64,000 bases of DNA, taken from positions 230,157,672-230,221,671 of the forward strand of contig OW240912.1 of the NCBI GenBank assembly GCA_933207985.1, written 5' to 3'. Origin of the DNA: Pelobates cultripes. Its lineage: Eukaryota; Chordata; Amphibia; Anura; Pelobatidae. The number at the start of each line of letters is the position of its first letter. Position 1 is the first letter of the stretch. The translations under genes were made by a program, and so were the position numbers. Positions 10,904 through 22,317 of the stretch are shown here, piece after piece. The notes beneath the pieces were generated by a model. The model was not told the DNA's origin and did no database searches. It saw only the letters and a program-made list of their open reading frames with translations.

Positions 10904-12790
10904 TCTCTGATCCTTTCCCTGGATGCAGAGAAGGCATTCGACTGAGTCCAATGGGACTAATCAGAGCAAACCCACGAATTAAAGGAATTAAAGTGGCATC
11001 GGATGAATTTAAAGTATCCGCATATGCGGATGACGTCCTACTCACCCTCACTGACCCGACAGATTCAGTCACTTGTCTCCTTTACCTGTTGGAAACATAC
11101 AGACAGGTTTCGGGATATAAAATTAATATTGATCAGTCTGTAGGCATGCCCCTAAGAAAGTCGGAGACGGATGTTACATGGTTAGGGCAAACGTTCGAAC
11201 TGAAAATCAGCCTGCAGCCCATTAAATATCTGGGCACCAAATTGACGTCAAACCCCAACAACTTATATGCCGAAAATCACCTGCGCATGATCCACACCCT
11301 ACTAAAAGACTTAGACATATGGCATGAGAAACCCATCTCGTGGATAGGACGACTCCACAGCATAAAAATGAACCTCAGGCCGTGCCTCCTGTTCCTTTTT
11401 CAGGCATTACCAATAAAAGTAAGTAAGGGAGACCTGAAATGCTTCAGAGAGCAATAGATGACTTAATTTGGGCTAGAAAGAGGCATATAATAGTGAGGCA
11501 GACCTTATATACCCCCAAGAGTAGAGGGGGACTGGGACTACCCAACCTCTATCTTTACTACTTATCGGCTCAACTGGCGCAAATAGGGAAATGGCACTCG
11601 CCACCAGAAGCCCACAGATGGGTTGATCTAGAAACACTACTCATGAGTACAGACCTCCCCCAGTTCTGGATTTGGGTCCCCAGAGCAGATAGACCGGAGC
11701 TCCGCACTAGCTGCCCAGCAATTTTAAACTCAATCAGAATATGGGCCCACAAATATTCACTAACTAATACACCATCTCCACTAATGCCATACCTCCGAAA
11801 TAAAGCATTTGAACCCGGAATGACTGCAAGAGACTTCAGGGGTATTGAATGCTACTACCACCTATACCATTCAGACACATTTAGAACCTTCGATGACCTA
11901 AAAACCCCAGCCTCGTTGACAGCTAAGTACCACTTTAGGAACATTCAATTATGGGACTTCGCCAGACGGTCCCAAGTGAGGACCACTGCCAGTGCCAAGC
12001 TGACCTTTTATGAAAAACTGTGCATGTTGGAGGGACCACGTGCTGGCCTCATCACATTTCTATACATACAATTAAGCGCACCAGATGGCGACGATCAGAC
12101 ACCTACATACGTCTCACAATGGGACACGGAACTACACCAGACTTTAGAGAGTGGGGAGGCAGCAGCATAGGCTTCTATCTGTTTAATACACCAAGAGCAA
12201 TGTTACAAAACACTCATGAGATGGTACACCACACCAGTCAAACAATGTAGTATGGGCAAAGCACCTACAGATACATGTTAGAGAGGGTATGGGGGGGAAG
12301 GGAACATACTTACACATGTGGTGGACATGTCCAAAAGCCAGACTCCTAAGAGATACTACACAGACCAATTGAGCCATATCCCTGGACTTTCCTTATAGCA
12401 AAACCAATGGACAGACTAACTAACAGAGAACAAAAACTAGTAAACAAACTGAACATGGCATCTAGAAGAGCAATGGCACAGACATGGCTACAAGTGGACA
12501 TGCCACAGATGAACAGGGTCACTCGCAACATTACAGAGGCACATCTCGTGGACAAACTCACAGTACAAGTACAAGACACATATACACTCTTTCTTAAAGT
12601 CTGGGAGCCTTGGGAGGACTACACTAACCGCTGAGAGGTATAGCGACACAGAGATGTAGGCTATTGCTGCCCCGGCTGGAGATGGACACCCCGCCATTCA
12701 TCCCTTCCCTGGGTGTTTCCCCTCTTTTCTCACTTCCCCCTCCTCATTTCCTCAGTCTGATTCTACCTTCTTTTGTGAAAAATTATAAAA
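10904..12790 (+). pseudogene. L1/Tx1-like ORF2, RT palm to C-terminus, plus 3' UTR
   Basis: The reading resumes right after the CR1-like insertion with SLDAEKAFD (10916-10946), as expected directly downstream of the block lost at 9802. A stop follows at once, then the catalytic AYADDVLLTLTDP (YADD at 11023-11034), and a long frame through SGYKINIDQSVGMPLRKSE to about 11457. A second frame covers 11439-12170 (thumb and linker). A third contains the CCHC-like block TYLHMWWTCPKA at about 12300-12345 and the C-terminal residues to about 12634. About 150 bp of 3' UTR follow without a clear poly(A). Frameshifts near 11450, 12130 and 12300 make it a pseudogene, although the RT active site is intact. 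Confidence 0.85.
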
Positions 12791-13168
12791 TTGTTCATGC
12801 ATGCATAGGGTGTGCACGAGTGAACTAAGTGCAATGGAACACCACAAGCAGACCCAGAGTAAACTCAAATGCAGCTATACATTGAGTGCTTAGCGATAAC
12901 TTTCCCTTAATATAGCGCAACTATCGCATCTTTGTGCATGAATGAAGAATGTAATATAGACCAGTTCACTCAGTATATAAACAGGTTGTGAAGTGTATGT
13001 GTGAAGCTCTGAGGTACCAGAGATACTACTAATGTGAAATCTGCTAAACGTTCATTCTGTGTTTTATTCTACAAAATACTTATTGACTGCCCTGCCTTTT
13101 GTCCCTGTCACTTGATATGCATGACTTGATAAATAAATAATACAAATAAATAAAATGGTTTGAATATA

Positions 13169-13530
13169 AGAGGCCACTGCCACAAGGGTACACCATTGCC
13201 ATGAAGGGGTGCATCAATGAGCCTTTCGGCACCCATGACCCTGATGCCGGTTCACCGATTGCCCTTCCTTGCACCACTTTTGGTAGATACTAACCACTGC
13301 ATACCTGTAACACCCCACAAAACTTATCTTTTTGGAGATTCTCTGACCCAGTCATCTAGCCATCAACATCTGGCCATTGTCAAAGTCATATTTCCTGCTT
13401 CTAACACATGAAATTCAAGAACTGACTTACTATATAACACATCCCCACCCTTCACAGATACCATTGTAATGATGTAATCAAAGTTATTTACGTCACCTGT
13501 CAGTGAGTTTAATGTTGTGTCTGATCAGTG
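13169..13530 (-). mobile_element. Tc1-like transposon (family A), internally deleted, with one inverted-repeat end
   Basis: Read on the minus strand, the right boundary (TGATCAG at 13522, followed by TA) is the 5' terminus shared with the copies at 26901 and 47117. The next 330 bp match the 5' non-coding and N-terminal coding region. A short piece at 13169-13206 (CCACTGCC, CATGAAGGGG) comes from the C-terminal coding region, so most of the transposase was deleted. Confidence 0.75.
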
Positions 13531-14864
13531 TATGTAGACCGTAGAGGAGATATAATCTGCGATGACAACATCCATATACCACAATTACACATACACAGCT
13601 CTATTTATAGTTTTGTCATTCTAGGATCTCTAACCTATTCTTTTTTTATAAAGTGCAAATGGAGATTGTTAAATAGTGCGAACAATGTCCGAATTTTGCA
13701 TTCCGATTGCATTCAGTACGCAAGCTGATTGCTTTGCCCCATTCAGCATGGGATTTATTCAAACGTTTCTGAATAACCACAACAGTTTAATCTGCTGTTT
13801 GTCCAGTTGATCCATGTGGCTAAATTCCCTGAATACCCTGGGCTTGGATGTCCATATGACATTTTTTTCTATGATACTTGAGCATGGAATTATATTACAT
13901 AATTCATTTGTGAGGCATGCCAGACTAAGTGATGCTTGCAAATGATAAAAACTGTGAATATTTGTAAAGTAAAAACGTATTACCTTTTGTTTATTTATTT
14001 TAAAATTAAAGCACAACTTCTCAATTTAGAATGTACCACTTCCTCCAAAGTGACAGCTATTCTTTAAACAAAAAGCATTATCTGGTAAGTGGAATCACTG
14101 CATAATACATAACAAAAACCCTGTAAGGAATGGAATCAATCTATATTTTATCAAACAGCAGGTATGTCCATTATTTCATATATGAATATAGAGAAAAATA
14201 GAAATCTAAATGGTATATGCCTTTAACTCATTCACTACTAAACACTTCTTGTTTTACAGAATATAAGCATAGCATTTATTAAAAAGTAGGTGCATAGCAT
14301 TCAGATAATTATAGGATATAGTGTTTTAAGATTTAGGATGGTAAAAACAGGTTCTATGGTGGGAAAAATGCTAAATAATAAGCAGTCACCATGAAAACCA
14401 AAAGTATACTGTCAAAATCTAGTCCTTTGAACCAGAACAGTACCTGTTTTATTTTAAATAATCTCCCCAGTGTAGATTTCAGCGATACATAAAAATTGCA
14501 TTATGTATATTTGCACATTTATTTTATTTTATTTATTAATGCATTCTTCACAGAAATATTGGTGGTGGGGAGTAACATTTTATGGATTATATGGTATCCA
14601 TTTCATTAAATTTTTAGATAGTGTTTGAAATATTAGCATACAAACAGAAATATAACTTTAGTCACAGCCAGCAGATGTGACAAAATAGATAAATAAAAAT
14701 AGTCAACTGCTTATATAATGCTTATAGTTGTTGGCAAGACACTTTTTTGGCATTTGTAGTAATGCAGTTTCACATAAATAACAGACAGATTACTCTTACT
14801 CTGTATTACTCTTACATAACACATTTTTTTGTATTGAATGAGATAAAAAACCTAAAAATTTTTG
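13531..14864. other. AT-rich intronic DNA
   Basis: No coding potential, RNA gene or recognisable repeat is visible, only scattered A/T runs. Confidence 0.6.
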
Positions 14865-15087
14865 TTCTCGAGATCCCCTTCACCTAACACCATCAGTCTA
14901 ACCCTAATATTCTTTACCTTCTGAAACTGTCTGCTGAACTCCATTCTCAACTCTCATCCATTCCTACATTCTCCTGTCCCTCTCTGGCAATCTCATTGTA
15001 AAATAATCACCAACACCTATGCACTATAGACAATGCAGCCTCACTCAAACATATATCTGAAGGCGGACACACATCCAGCCCTATTAC
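14865..15087 (+). mobile_element. L2-type LINE fragment, upstream piece
   Basis: Pyrimidine-rich, L2-like coding remains upstream of the RT. The element continues at 15479 after a nested inverted-repeat element. Confidence 0.5.
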
Positions 15088-15478
15088 ACTTATGCCTCAT
15101 TTCCACTGAGCGGAACGGTTCAGCTCAGTACAGTTTGGGAGGGTTAGAATGGTCCAGCCTATTCAGGTGAGCGTTTCCACTGCAAGTCGGACCACCAGGG
15201 GCCATGCAGGGTTTAGACCAAAAGCCTAGCATGTCATAGCGTGTAATTTGTCGTGAGCATTGACGTTTTCGTGTCCGCCAATCAATGGATTGCATAGTGT
15301 GACGCAAGTAGCTCCTCCCTAACCGTACCATACCATTTCCTATGGCCCTACATCTGAAGGAGGACCAGGAATGGTGTGGTTCGGTTGTATGGGCCACTTT
15401 CATAATGTGAACACTCAAAATAGCGTACCGTACCGAACCGACCCGAACCGTTCCGCTCAGTGGAAACGAGGCATAAGT
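15088..15478. mobile_element. Non-autonomous inverted-repeat DNA transposon (MITE) nested in L2
   Basis: Both ends carry an inverted repeat of about 33 bp. The left reads TTATGCCTCATTTCCACTGA and onward, and the right end matches it with one mismatch (CTCG for CTCA). The interior is non-coding but has further GGTACGGT/GAACCG motifs next to the right end. The target duplication is unclear: TA is possible, and no 8-bp repeat is seen. High arm identity implies a fairly recent insertion. Confidence 0.85.
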
Positions 15479-16000
15479 TAACCTGCTACTTGCAAAGATG
15501 CTCCTGTTCTGCTGAATGCTGGAAGTCTCACACCCTGTCAGACTTCGTGAATTACAAATTTGTGTTACACTCATACAGTTGAGCCCTCTTTATTTCTAAA
15601 CAGTCATACTTTTCTTCTCTTATTAGTATATAGTCTCAAAATCATAGGTGTTTATTTTATACCTTCAACTTTCTGCTTTGCCCTGCTGTGACTACCCTCC
15701 AAACTAACCTTACAGCTGATAACCTTGTGTGCTATTTTACTGGCAAGAAAATAATTATCCCCCTTTGCTCCCCTCTCTCTCAACCTGACTTGGACTGTGG
15801 CTCTAATAACATTCAGGCCTTCTCAGGAGCTACTGAACAGGAGGCGTCTTCTCCTTTCCCCTTGCCCTTCCACTTGTCCCCTTGATCCAATATCCTTTTA
15901 CATTATCATATCTCTATCTCCTTGCCTTCTGCCGTCCTTAACACATAATTTCAACTGCTCTCTTTCCGTGGAATTGTCCCTGCCCCCCGCCCCAACATGC
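15479..16000 (+). mobile_element. L2-type LINE fragment, continuation after the nested MITE
   Basis: Text such as TGGAAGTCTCACACCCTGTC, GAATTACAAATTTGTGTTA and, further on, the stretch around CTTGTCCCCTTGATCCAATA matches the region just upstream of and within the start of the L2 RT (compare GCTCCCTAGATCCAATTCTC at 260). It is broken in every frame and ends at about 16000. Confidence 0.6.
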
Positions 16001-17164
16001 TACTGTTGTTTCCTCCTTCTATTTTTCTGTATTGCTGTTGGCTATTCAAGGAACCAAGGTCTGTGCACCCAAAGTTGACCAGATTATCTGCTGTATTCAT
16101 TATTGAAGTGTTTGAGAAGAACAATTTTAAAATTGGCAACCTTTTCCTGTGTACTTATTATTCATTATTTATTTAGTGAATTTTTGCAGAAGGGCAAAAC
16201 AAAGTGCAAAGATATTAAAAAAAAATCAAAACATTAAAATGTGCCAAAGCAGAAAAATTGTGGAGTTTAAATGTTTTTCAATTTTGCTATTTTGAGTAAA
16301 ATGTGCTATTTGCAATAGATGTATGTATGCAACATTAGAGAATATAATTATGAAAAAAGAAACACCTGATAATATTTCTCTAATTTATCATTGCCATTTA
16401 GAATTAATAGCAATAAAAGGTACTTACAGATACAATTTAGTTTTAGATTTTAAATGGCTTTTAGAGCACAAGAGAGAGCACATCTGAACCACTTACTTGC
16501 TTTATCATCTAATTTGACATCAAACATAGGTTTATCTTGGGTCAGATGCACTGTAACATAGAATTTGTCACAGTGAATGAAAGTGTAGAGCAATACATGT
16601 CAAATCTTTGTGTATTGTAAGGTACTGGAAAAAACCTGCAGTAAAAAGCAGCAAAAACCTTGATTTGAAATAAAGCCCATTAAAAACAAGCTTGTGTGCT
16701 TAATATAAGCTTTTATCTCTTAACATTTTTAGAGACTGTAGAGTCTTTAAATTGTTTATGTCGTTTGAATATATAGTTGAGAGCTGAGAGATCTTACTGT
16801 TACTATAGCAACAACAAAATCTACGGTTCATTTGCAATAGTCGTGATTCCTTTAATTTACATGTTTCAGAATAAAAACTGGCAATACTATATGGACTTAC
16901 TTTATTACAGATCAAAACCAATCTGTTTATCTGCTAAGATCTATAAATACAAAAATACACATTTCTGAAGAATTATGCTGGGACTGTTATAGCCATCACA
17001 TAATTTTATTTGCTGTGGCATTGACAAAGGCAAAATGTTTGCACTTTTAAGTCCAATCTAATGATGTACTTTTGTGGCTATAGTAGCTCCACATTTCTGT
17101 GTACATGTACTACTTTTTTAAATCTTTTAGATTTAACCCTCATGAAAGACAACTAAGTTTGAGT
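16001..17164. other. AT-rich intronic DNA
   Basis: No strong feature apart from a weak exon-like stretch on the minus strand at 16497-16550, listed separately. Confidence 0.5.
16497..16550 (-). other. Weak cryptic-exon candidate, 54 nt
   Basis: On the minus strand a polypyrimidine-poor TATGTTACAG acceptor precedes 54 nt that stay open and are followed by the strong donor GTAAGTGG. The reading frame continues open on both sides (VTVHLTQDKPMFDVKLDDKA). It is not a known part of GALNT17, which surrounds it, and I do not recognise the peptide. A chance match is more likely than a real exon. Confidence 0.15.
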
Positions 17165-17598
17165 ACAGCTTCACCATGGAAAACCATGGATCCTGGCATT
17201 CATATGAACATTACTTTGACATGTTCCACCTTCCTAGAGATTTTTGCAGACCACATACATTCCTTCATGGCAATGGTGCTCCCTGATGGCAGTGACCTCT
17301 TTTAGCAGGTTAATGAACCCTACCACACTGCAAACATTGTTCATGAATGATTTAGCCTCCAGATTCCCCAGGTCTCAATCTAAGTGAGCAACTATGGGAT
17401 TTACTGGAATAACATATCTGATCCATGGAGATCTTAATTTACAGGACTAAAAGGATCTGCTGCTGATGTTTTGGTTCCAGATATCACAGGACACATTCAG
17501 AGGTCTTGTGGAGTCCATACATTGACACATCAAAACTGCTTTGGCAGCACAAGGAGACCTACATGTTATTAGGCAGGTGGCTTGTAAATGATCAGTGT
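17165..17598 (+). mobile_element. Tc1-like transposon (family A), 3' half
   Basis: This matches the C-terminal part of the transposase gene and the 3' inverted-repeat end (GGCAGGTGG, then TGATCAGTG followed by TA). Recognisable stretches are CCTGGCATTCATATGAACAT, TTCCTTCATGGCAATGGTGC and AGGTCTTGTGGAGTCCATAC. Stops are frequent (for example TAG at 17303), so there is no functional protein. Confidence 0.75.
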
Positions 17599-17687
17599 AT
17601 AAATAAGATATTTTTTTCAAACTGCATACATCTAAACTTTCAATTTTGATGAGCGAGAGGCTTAGAATGAATAAGTGAGCATGAATT

Positions 17688-18141
17688 TTAAAGGAACGCT
17701 ATAACATTAGGAATACAAATCTGTATTCCTAACATTATAGTGTTTGCATAGTATTATTAGTATTTACCTTGTTTCCAACTCACTTGATGCTGTTCACATC
17801 TCCTTTTCAGGCACAGTCATATAGTGGGTTGGGTTTCCTCCGGCATGGGAAAAACCAATGCTCCTCATAGACCTGTGCAGTGAGCGTTGTGCACACATTT
17901 CTAACCTTCTCATAGGAAGGCATTAAATCATTCCTTTCTTACTCTATTTCCCCATCATATGACCAAGTTTTATTCAGCCTGTGCCTTGAAAAGTGCTTCT
18001 AGTGGCTGTTAGTATGACATCCACTAGATAATGAGTTAACCCTGCAATGTACACAATGTAAAATATTAAGAGGATAGGGACAGTGCACTGAGACCACTTC
18101 ATTCAAATGAAGTGGTTTGGTGACTTACAATGTTCCTTTAA
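17688..18141 (+). mobile_element. TTAA-flanked hairpin element (family H), copy 1
   Basis: TTAA lies at both ends and the termini are inverted (TTAAAGGAACGCT and TTAAAGGAACATTG). A hairpin sits just inside the left end (arms 17699-17718 and 17721-17740, 17 of 20 pairs) and another just inside the right end (ACCACTTCATT with AATGAAGTGGT near 18096-18117). A block near 17999-18033 (CTTCTAGTGGCTGT, ATGAGTTAACCCTG) is shared with the copies at 35938 and 41591. It is non-coding. The TTAA target fits piggyBac-type or Kolobok-type mobilisation, which I cannot tell apart. Confidence 0.8.
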
Positions 18142-18419
18142 AAGCTACCAAACTGGTCTATGCATATGTAAAGTACTGTTATGGTGGCATGTGCAGACTT
18201 TACACATATGTAATCTGTGGCACCCTCATGCATGCACATTTTGCTCTTTCCTCTAATTAGGTGGCAGGACATGCATGTTTTAACCACATTTTGGAGATAT
18301 GGAATTCATGTTGCTCCTTTTATTTTAAATTAAAAAACTGAATACTGTTCCTGTAGTTTCAATTAAACCTTTGTTAAAAAATACCATATACCAGAATACC
18401 AGGAAACAAGTTAGTGGGA

Positions 18420-18790
18420 AAATGTTTATTTAGCTGGTCCAGTCAATTAATACCCCTCAAAAATGAAACTGAGAAAACTGAAATACACATTAGAACTACA
18501 GAAAAATATTTACATCACCACCAAACTGTAGCTCCATATTCTTTCACCACTCATGTCAAGAAATATTTACAACACCCTGAAATATATATATCACTTAAAA
18601 CAATCCAATCTCTGGCACTCACCAAAAGTTAAATAATAATTCCAAAATGACCCGGGTGCTTTCCAGTGCAAATATTAAACAAAAAATAAATGGAGCACTC
18701 CATAGGATTTTTTAAATGTGTAGTGAACGAATCAACGTTTCGACCCTCCTGGGTCTTTATCAAGATTCTCTGTTTTCTAATAATAAAATA
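18420..18790 (-). repeat. Unclassified dispersed repeat with a TCGAAACGTT motif
   Basis: On the minus strand it reads TCTTGATAAAGACCCAGGAG, then GGTCGAAACGTTGATTCG and GGAGTGCTCC. A related arrangement (TTGATGAAGACACTTTGTGG, then GAAACGTG) lies on the plus strand at 33241. It is probably a non-coding end of a retroelement, but the class is unknown. Confidence 0.4.
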
Positions 18791-18964
18791 TTACAAGAAA
18801 CTGCAATACGTCAAGAGCGATGGCACAGAAACAGATGCTTTGCTCATAGATACAAAGTTGACAGACTTTGTATCGTGTTACATAGTTTTATATTCTGTAT
18901 TCATCTTTCAATACATATATTAGAAGAGCTGTTTATAACAAATCAGTGTAAGAAATAAGCAAAC

Positions 18965-19082
18965 CTTTATTCCAAGCTCAATGTTTTCTCCACCGTAAAC
19001 ATCCATTCCTGGATCTAGCAGCCCAATCTCTCCAAAAAACTGTCTATTCACCACAAACGAGCAGCCAATCATTGCAGGAGTT
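18965..19082 (-). CDS. GALNT17: Internal exon of polypeptide N-acetylgalactosaminyltransferase 17 (GALNT17-like)
   Basis: A 118-nt exon on the minus strand encodes 39 residues in one open frame. It begins TPAMIGCSFVVNRQFFGEIG and ends LLDPGMDVYGGENIELGIK. The acceptor is a long T-run ending in CTTAACCAG; the donor is AAG|GTTTGC. The first base completes a split codon, presumably Arg. These residues are the Gal/GalNAc-T region of the GT-A fold, where WGGEN is usual; the YGGEN form is typical of the GALNT8/9/17/18 subgroup. The family consists of Golgi type II membrane enzymes that start mucin-type O-glycosylation by adding GalNAc to Ser/Thr; the GALNT9/17/18 members have weak or unproven catalytic activity. 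The VVNR and LDPGMDVYGGENIELGIK wording fits GALNT17 better than GALNT9, but this is from memory. No other exon of the gene was found, which fits its known very long introns. Confidence 0.9.
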
Positions 19083-19916
19083 CTGGTTAAGATAGAAAAA
19101 AAATGTCAAAGTGAAAATTACATAGTAAAAAAATCTTTAACTGACATATATTATAAAACTTCACAGTTTGCTGTTTGTAATAAGAACACAGTACATCATC
19201 ATCAGCACATTATGTTTTATTTTCAATACATTTATAACAATAATAGTGAAATAGCCTGTGTTTCCCTTTTGTATATATTTATTATTTTCTCATTCTTTAT
19301 AAACACTATAATAAAGTGACAAAGATACAAAAAACACAATGCAATGCAAATCCAAACGTTATCAGAATAAGGAAAAAAGACGGGATGAAAATGATAACCT
19401 CAAAATGCTAACCCTTCAAGGTCCATACATTTACGATAGGTGTGAGCTAGTGGAAGCTATTTACAACATTGAGACAGACTCTCAATGCTTCTCAGTGAGC
19501 AGAGTTTAATGGGGGAAGGTAGTTGGGTGGTAGATGGAGGGGGGGGGAGGGAAGAAGCTTGACTACACGCTGATTGTATCAGCCAGTTTCCTGCTGTTGT
19601 TGCTCAGGTTTGGTATATTCCTGAGAAAGTGAATAGTTTACTGTGAACAGCTGGAGATGATCAAGCTGTTATGGTCTATATTGATATCAATGGAGATGGG
19701 GGTCACTGACATCAGGGAATTAGGAAATAAATGAAAGAAAATGACCGCCAAGGTAGTATTTACAGAGATATTACATGTGCCATGGGATACAGTGAAAAGG
19801 CAGTGGGAGATTATGGAGGTGAATGTGTGTGTGAAGTCATGGTGTAGGAAGATGTGTTTTGGCTTTTTAGAGCACTGTGCTTATTTTGCACTTGGGTACC
19901 AAGATAGCCATGCTGA
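19083..19916. other. Intronic DNA upstream of the exon on the minus strand
   Basis: This is AT-rich with a G-run at about 19538-19553. No gene or repeat can be assigned. Confidence 0.5.
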
Positions 19917-20158
19917 AGCGCACTCTCCTATCTACTAAACAGCAACTTCAATGTTGACAGATTTTATTAGTTTTTTTAAAGTTTTTTCTAAACTTTAAAA
20001 AAAATAAAATAAACACCTAATCTAGGCAAAACATAATTATTATTGCCTAGACTAAGTGTTTTAAAAAAAAAAAAAAAGAACTTTAGAAAAAAACTTTTTT
20101 AAAAAACTAAAAATCTGTCAACATTGAAGTTGCTGTTTAGTAGATAGGAGAGTGCGCT
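19917..20158. repeat. 242-bp palindrome (foldback element)
   Basis: The outer arms (AGCGCACTCTCCTATCTACT at 19917 and its reverse complement ending at 20158) pair without mismatch for about 47 bp, through CAACTTCAATGTTGACAG. The inner arms are A/T-rich with small differences and meet at TCTAGGCAA/TTGCCTAGA around a short loop near 20037. There is no coding potential and no clear target duplication. Confidence 0.9.
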
Positions 20159-20208
20159 GGATCTTGTGTATTGTTGATTTTATTATATGGCCCCCAGCAG
20201 CACCCCAT

Positions 20209-22317
20209 TTAACCCCTTAACGACGAGTGACGATCAGGGGATTGCCATAACGACGAGTGACGGACCTTGTCCGTCACGCGTTAAAACTAACCCCAGATTG
20301 CTGCGATCGCAGGATTAATGGTGCTCCAGTCTGCCTCTGTATTAGAGGCAGACTGGGAGCACCAGATAGTGCTGCCCCAGCACATGTGCTTGCTCTGACA
20401 GGCTGTCAGAGCGAGCACATGTGCTCAGTATACTTACCTTCCGCCTCCCTGCACTTCCTGGTTCTGTGTGAAGTGCAGGGAACCAGAACAGTGCTGATCC
20501 TGCCCCCTGTTTAAAAAAATAAATAAAGTTTATTTAAAATCCCACCCCCCTTTACCCATTTTAATAAAAAATTAACCCCTCCGCTGCCAATTGATCACTG
20601 ACTACAGTGATCAATTGGCAGGGATTACATTTTACTGTCATCTGATTTTTTTTAACCCCTTAGGGTTAATTCTTTTTTTTAACCCTCAGGGGTTAACTTT
20701 ATTTGATTAATTAATTTAAATATTTAAAAATTATATATTTATCTAGCTGTCGTGGGTGGAAGTTAGTGGGGAAATTGGGGGATTTGGAGTTAGGCTAACT
20801 AGGAGTTAACGTTAAAAAAGTTTTAAAATAAACTTTAAAAAGTTAAAAATTAAGCTAAAAAAAGTTTTAATAACGTTTAAGTAAAAAATAAAAAATACCC
20901 ACCTTTACCCAGTCCAAATAAAAATTAACCCCTTCCCTGCCAGTCGATCACTGCCTACAGTGCTCAAAATACAGATCACAGTATTATACTGTGAACTAAT
21001 TTTTTCAAAAGCCTTTGTGGGCTTTTTCGAACAGTCAAACTGTTATAATACCCCAACTGGAAGCATAGGCTCATTAAATCCGTCTCTTAAAATTCTACTG
21101 TGAATACTGAAAAGGACAGGTCTCCTATATGGCACTGTAGCTTCACGAAATAGTGCCAAAGACATATAATGGTGGTGTCATTTTACTCAGAAGACTTACC
21201 TGAGCATAAGTTTGGGGGTTTAAACTTAGTGGCACATGTGAAATATACAAAATGCCCAGCAAAAATGCAATCCATATGTAAAAAACACACAAAATTATTT
21301 TTTACCACATACTTTGGCATATATTGGTGAAAAAATGGGGGCATGTTAAGGCACAATATGCACCTTATGAGATACCCTGAAGTGTCTACTTTTACAAATG
21401 GTAGACCTTTGTGGGCTTTTTTGTACAGTCAAACTGTTATAATACCCCAAATGGAAGCATAGGCTCATTAAATCCATCTCTCAAAATTCTACTGTGAATA
21501 TTGAAAAGGACAGGTCTCCTATATGGCACTGTAACTTCACGAAATAGTGCCAAATACATACAATGGGGGTGTCATTTTACTCAGCAGATGTAACGGAACA
21601 CAAAATAAAACTTTGTACAGGAATAGCACACACCAACTTTACAAAATACACATGAGAATCTCTTTGTTATAAGTTTGTGTGCCAAAAACCCCCAAAAATA
21701 AAATTTTACTCCAATATTTAGCAGAGGTTGGCGGTGAAATGGCTATGTAGAAAGTGTCAAAGCAACCTTAGGTAAATAGCCTGTGATGTCTACTTTATAT
21801 AAATATATACTTTTGTGTGGCAATTTTTTTTAAATTTTTTTTTATGGCTATTAAGCTTACAAGACAAACAGACCAAATTCTAAAATCGCTCCACGTTAAA
21901 AGTTTATTTTACTCCTTCTGCTTTGTGACCTGTAACTACCAAAAAAACTTAAAATCCCAGACACATTATATATTCTGTAAATCAAAACTAAATGAATTTA
22001 TTTTTAATTACTTTCCTTAACCTGCACTAATTATGCACACATTATTATTGCAAAAACTGTAAAAAAAACCCCCACATTTTTCATTTTGTTTGCATTTTTC
22101 TGTATTTTTTTTAATAAATAAGCATTTATATATATAGATGTTACATCAAATTAAAGCCCTTTCTGTCCTTTAAAAAACGGTATACAATATGTGTCGGTGC
22201 AATAAATTAGTAAAATGCAAATTGCAGTTGAACGCAAACAGCAAAAAAATGCAAAAAAAAATGCTGTTGTCAATAAGTGAAAGACAAGCTGCTGAAGCTC
22301 TCTCCTTAAGGGGTTAA
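20209..22317. mobile_element. 2.1-kb TTAA-bounded element with CCCCTTAA termini (non-autonomous)
   Basis: The left end reads TTAACCCCTTAACGACGAG and the right end, reverse complemented, TTAACCCCTTAAGGAGAG, giving a 12-bp inverted repeat including TTAA. Inside the left end ACGACGAGTGACG occurs twice. A series of strong hairpins lies at 20320-20363, 20379-20425 and 20584-20621. A 179-bp direct repeat occupies 21012-21190 and 21406-21584 with no length difference between copies. No long ORF or transposase motif is seen. The TTAA target suggests a piggyBac-like or Kolobok-like parent. Confidence 0.7.

Noticed and set aside
7463..17598. The Tc1 halves at 7463-7947 and 17165-17598 as one element split by later insertions
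   Set aside because: Both are on the plus strand in the right order, but they overlap by roughly 35 bp of the same transposase region, so they are more likely separate copies.
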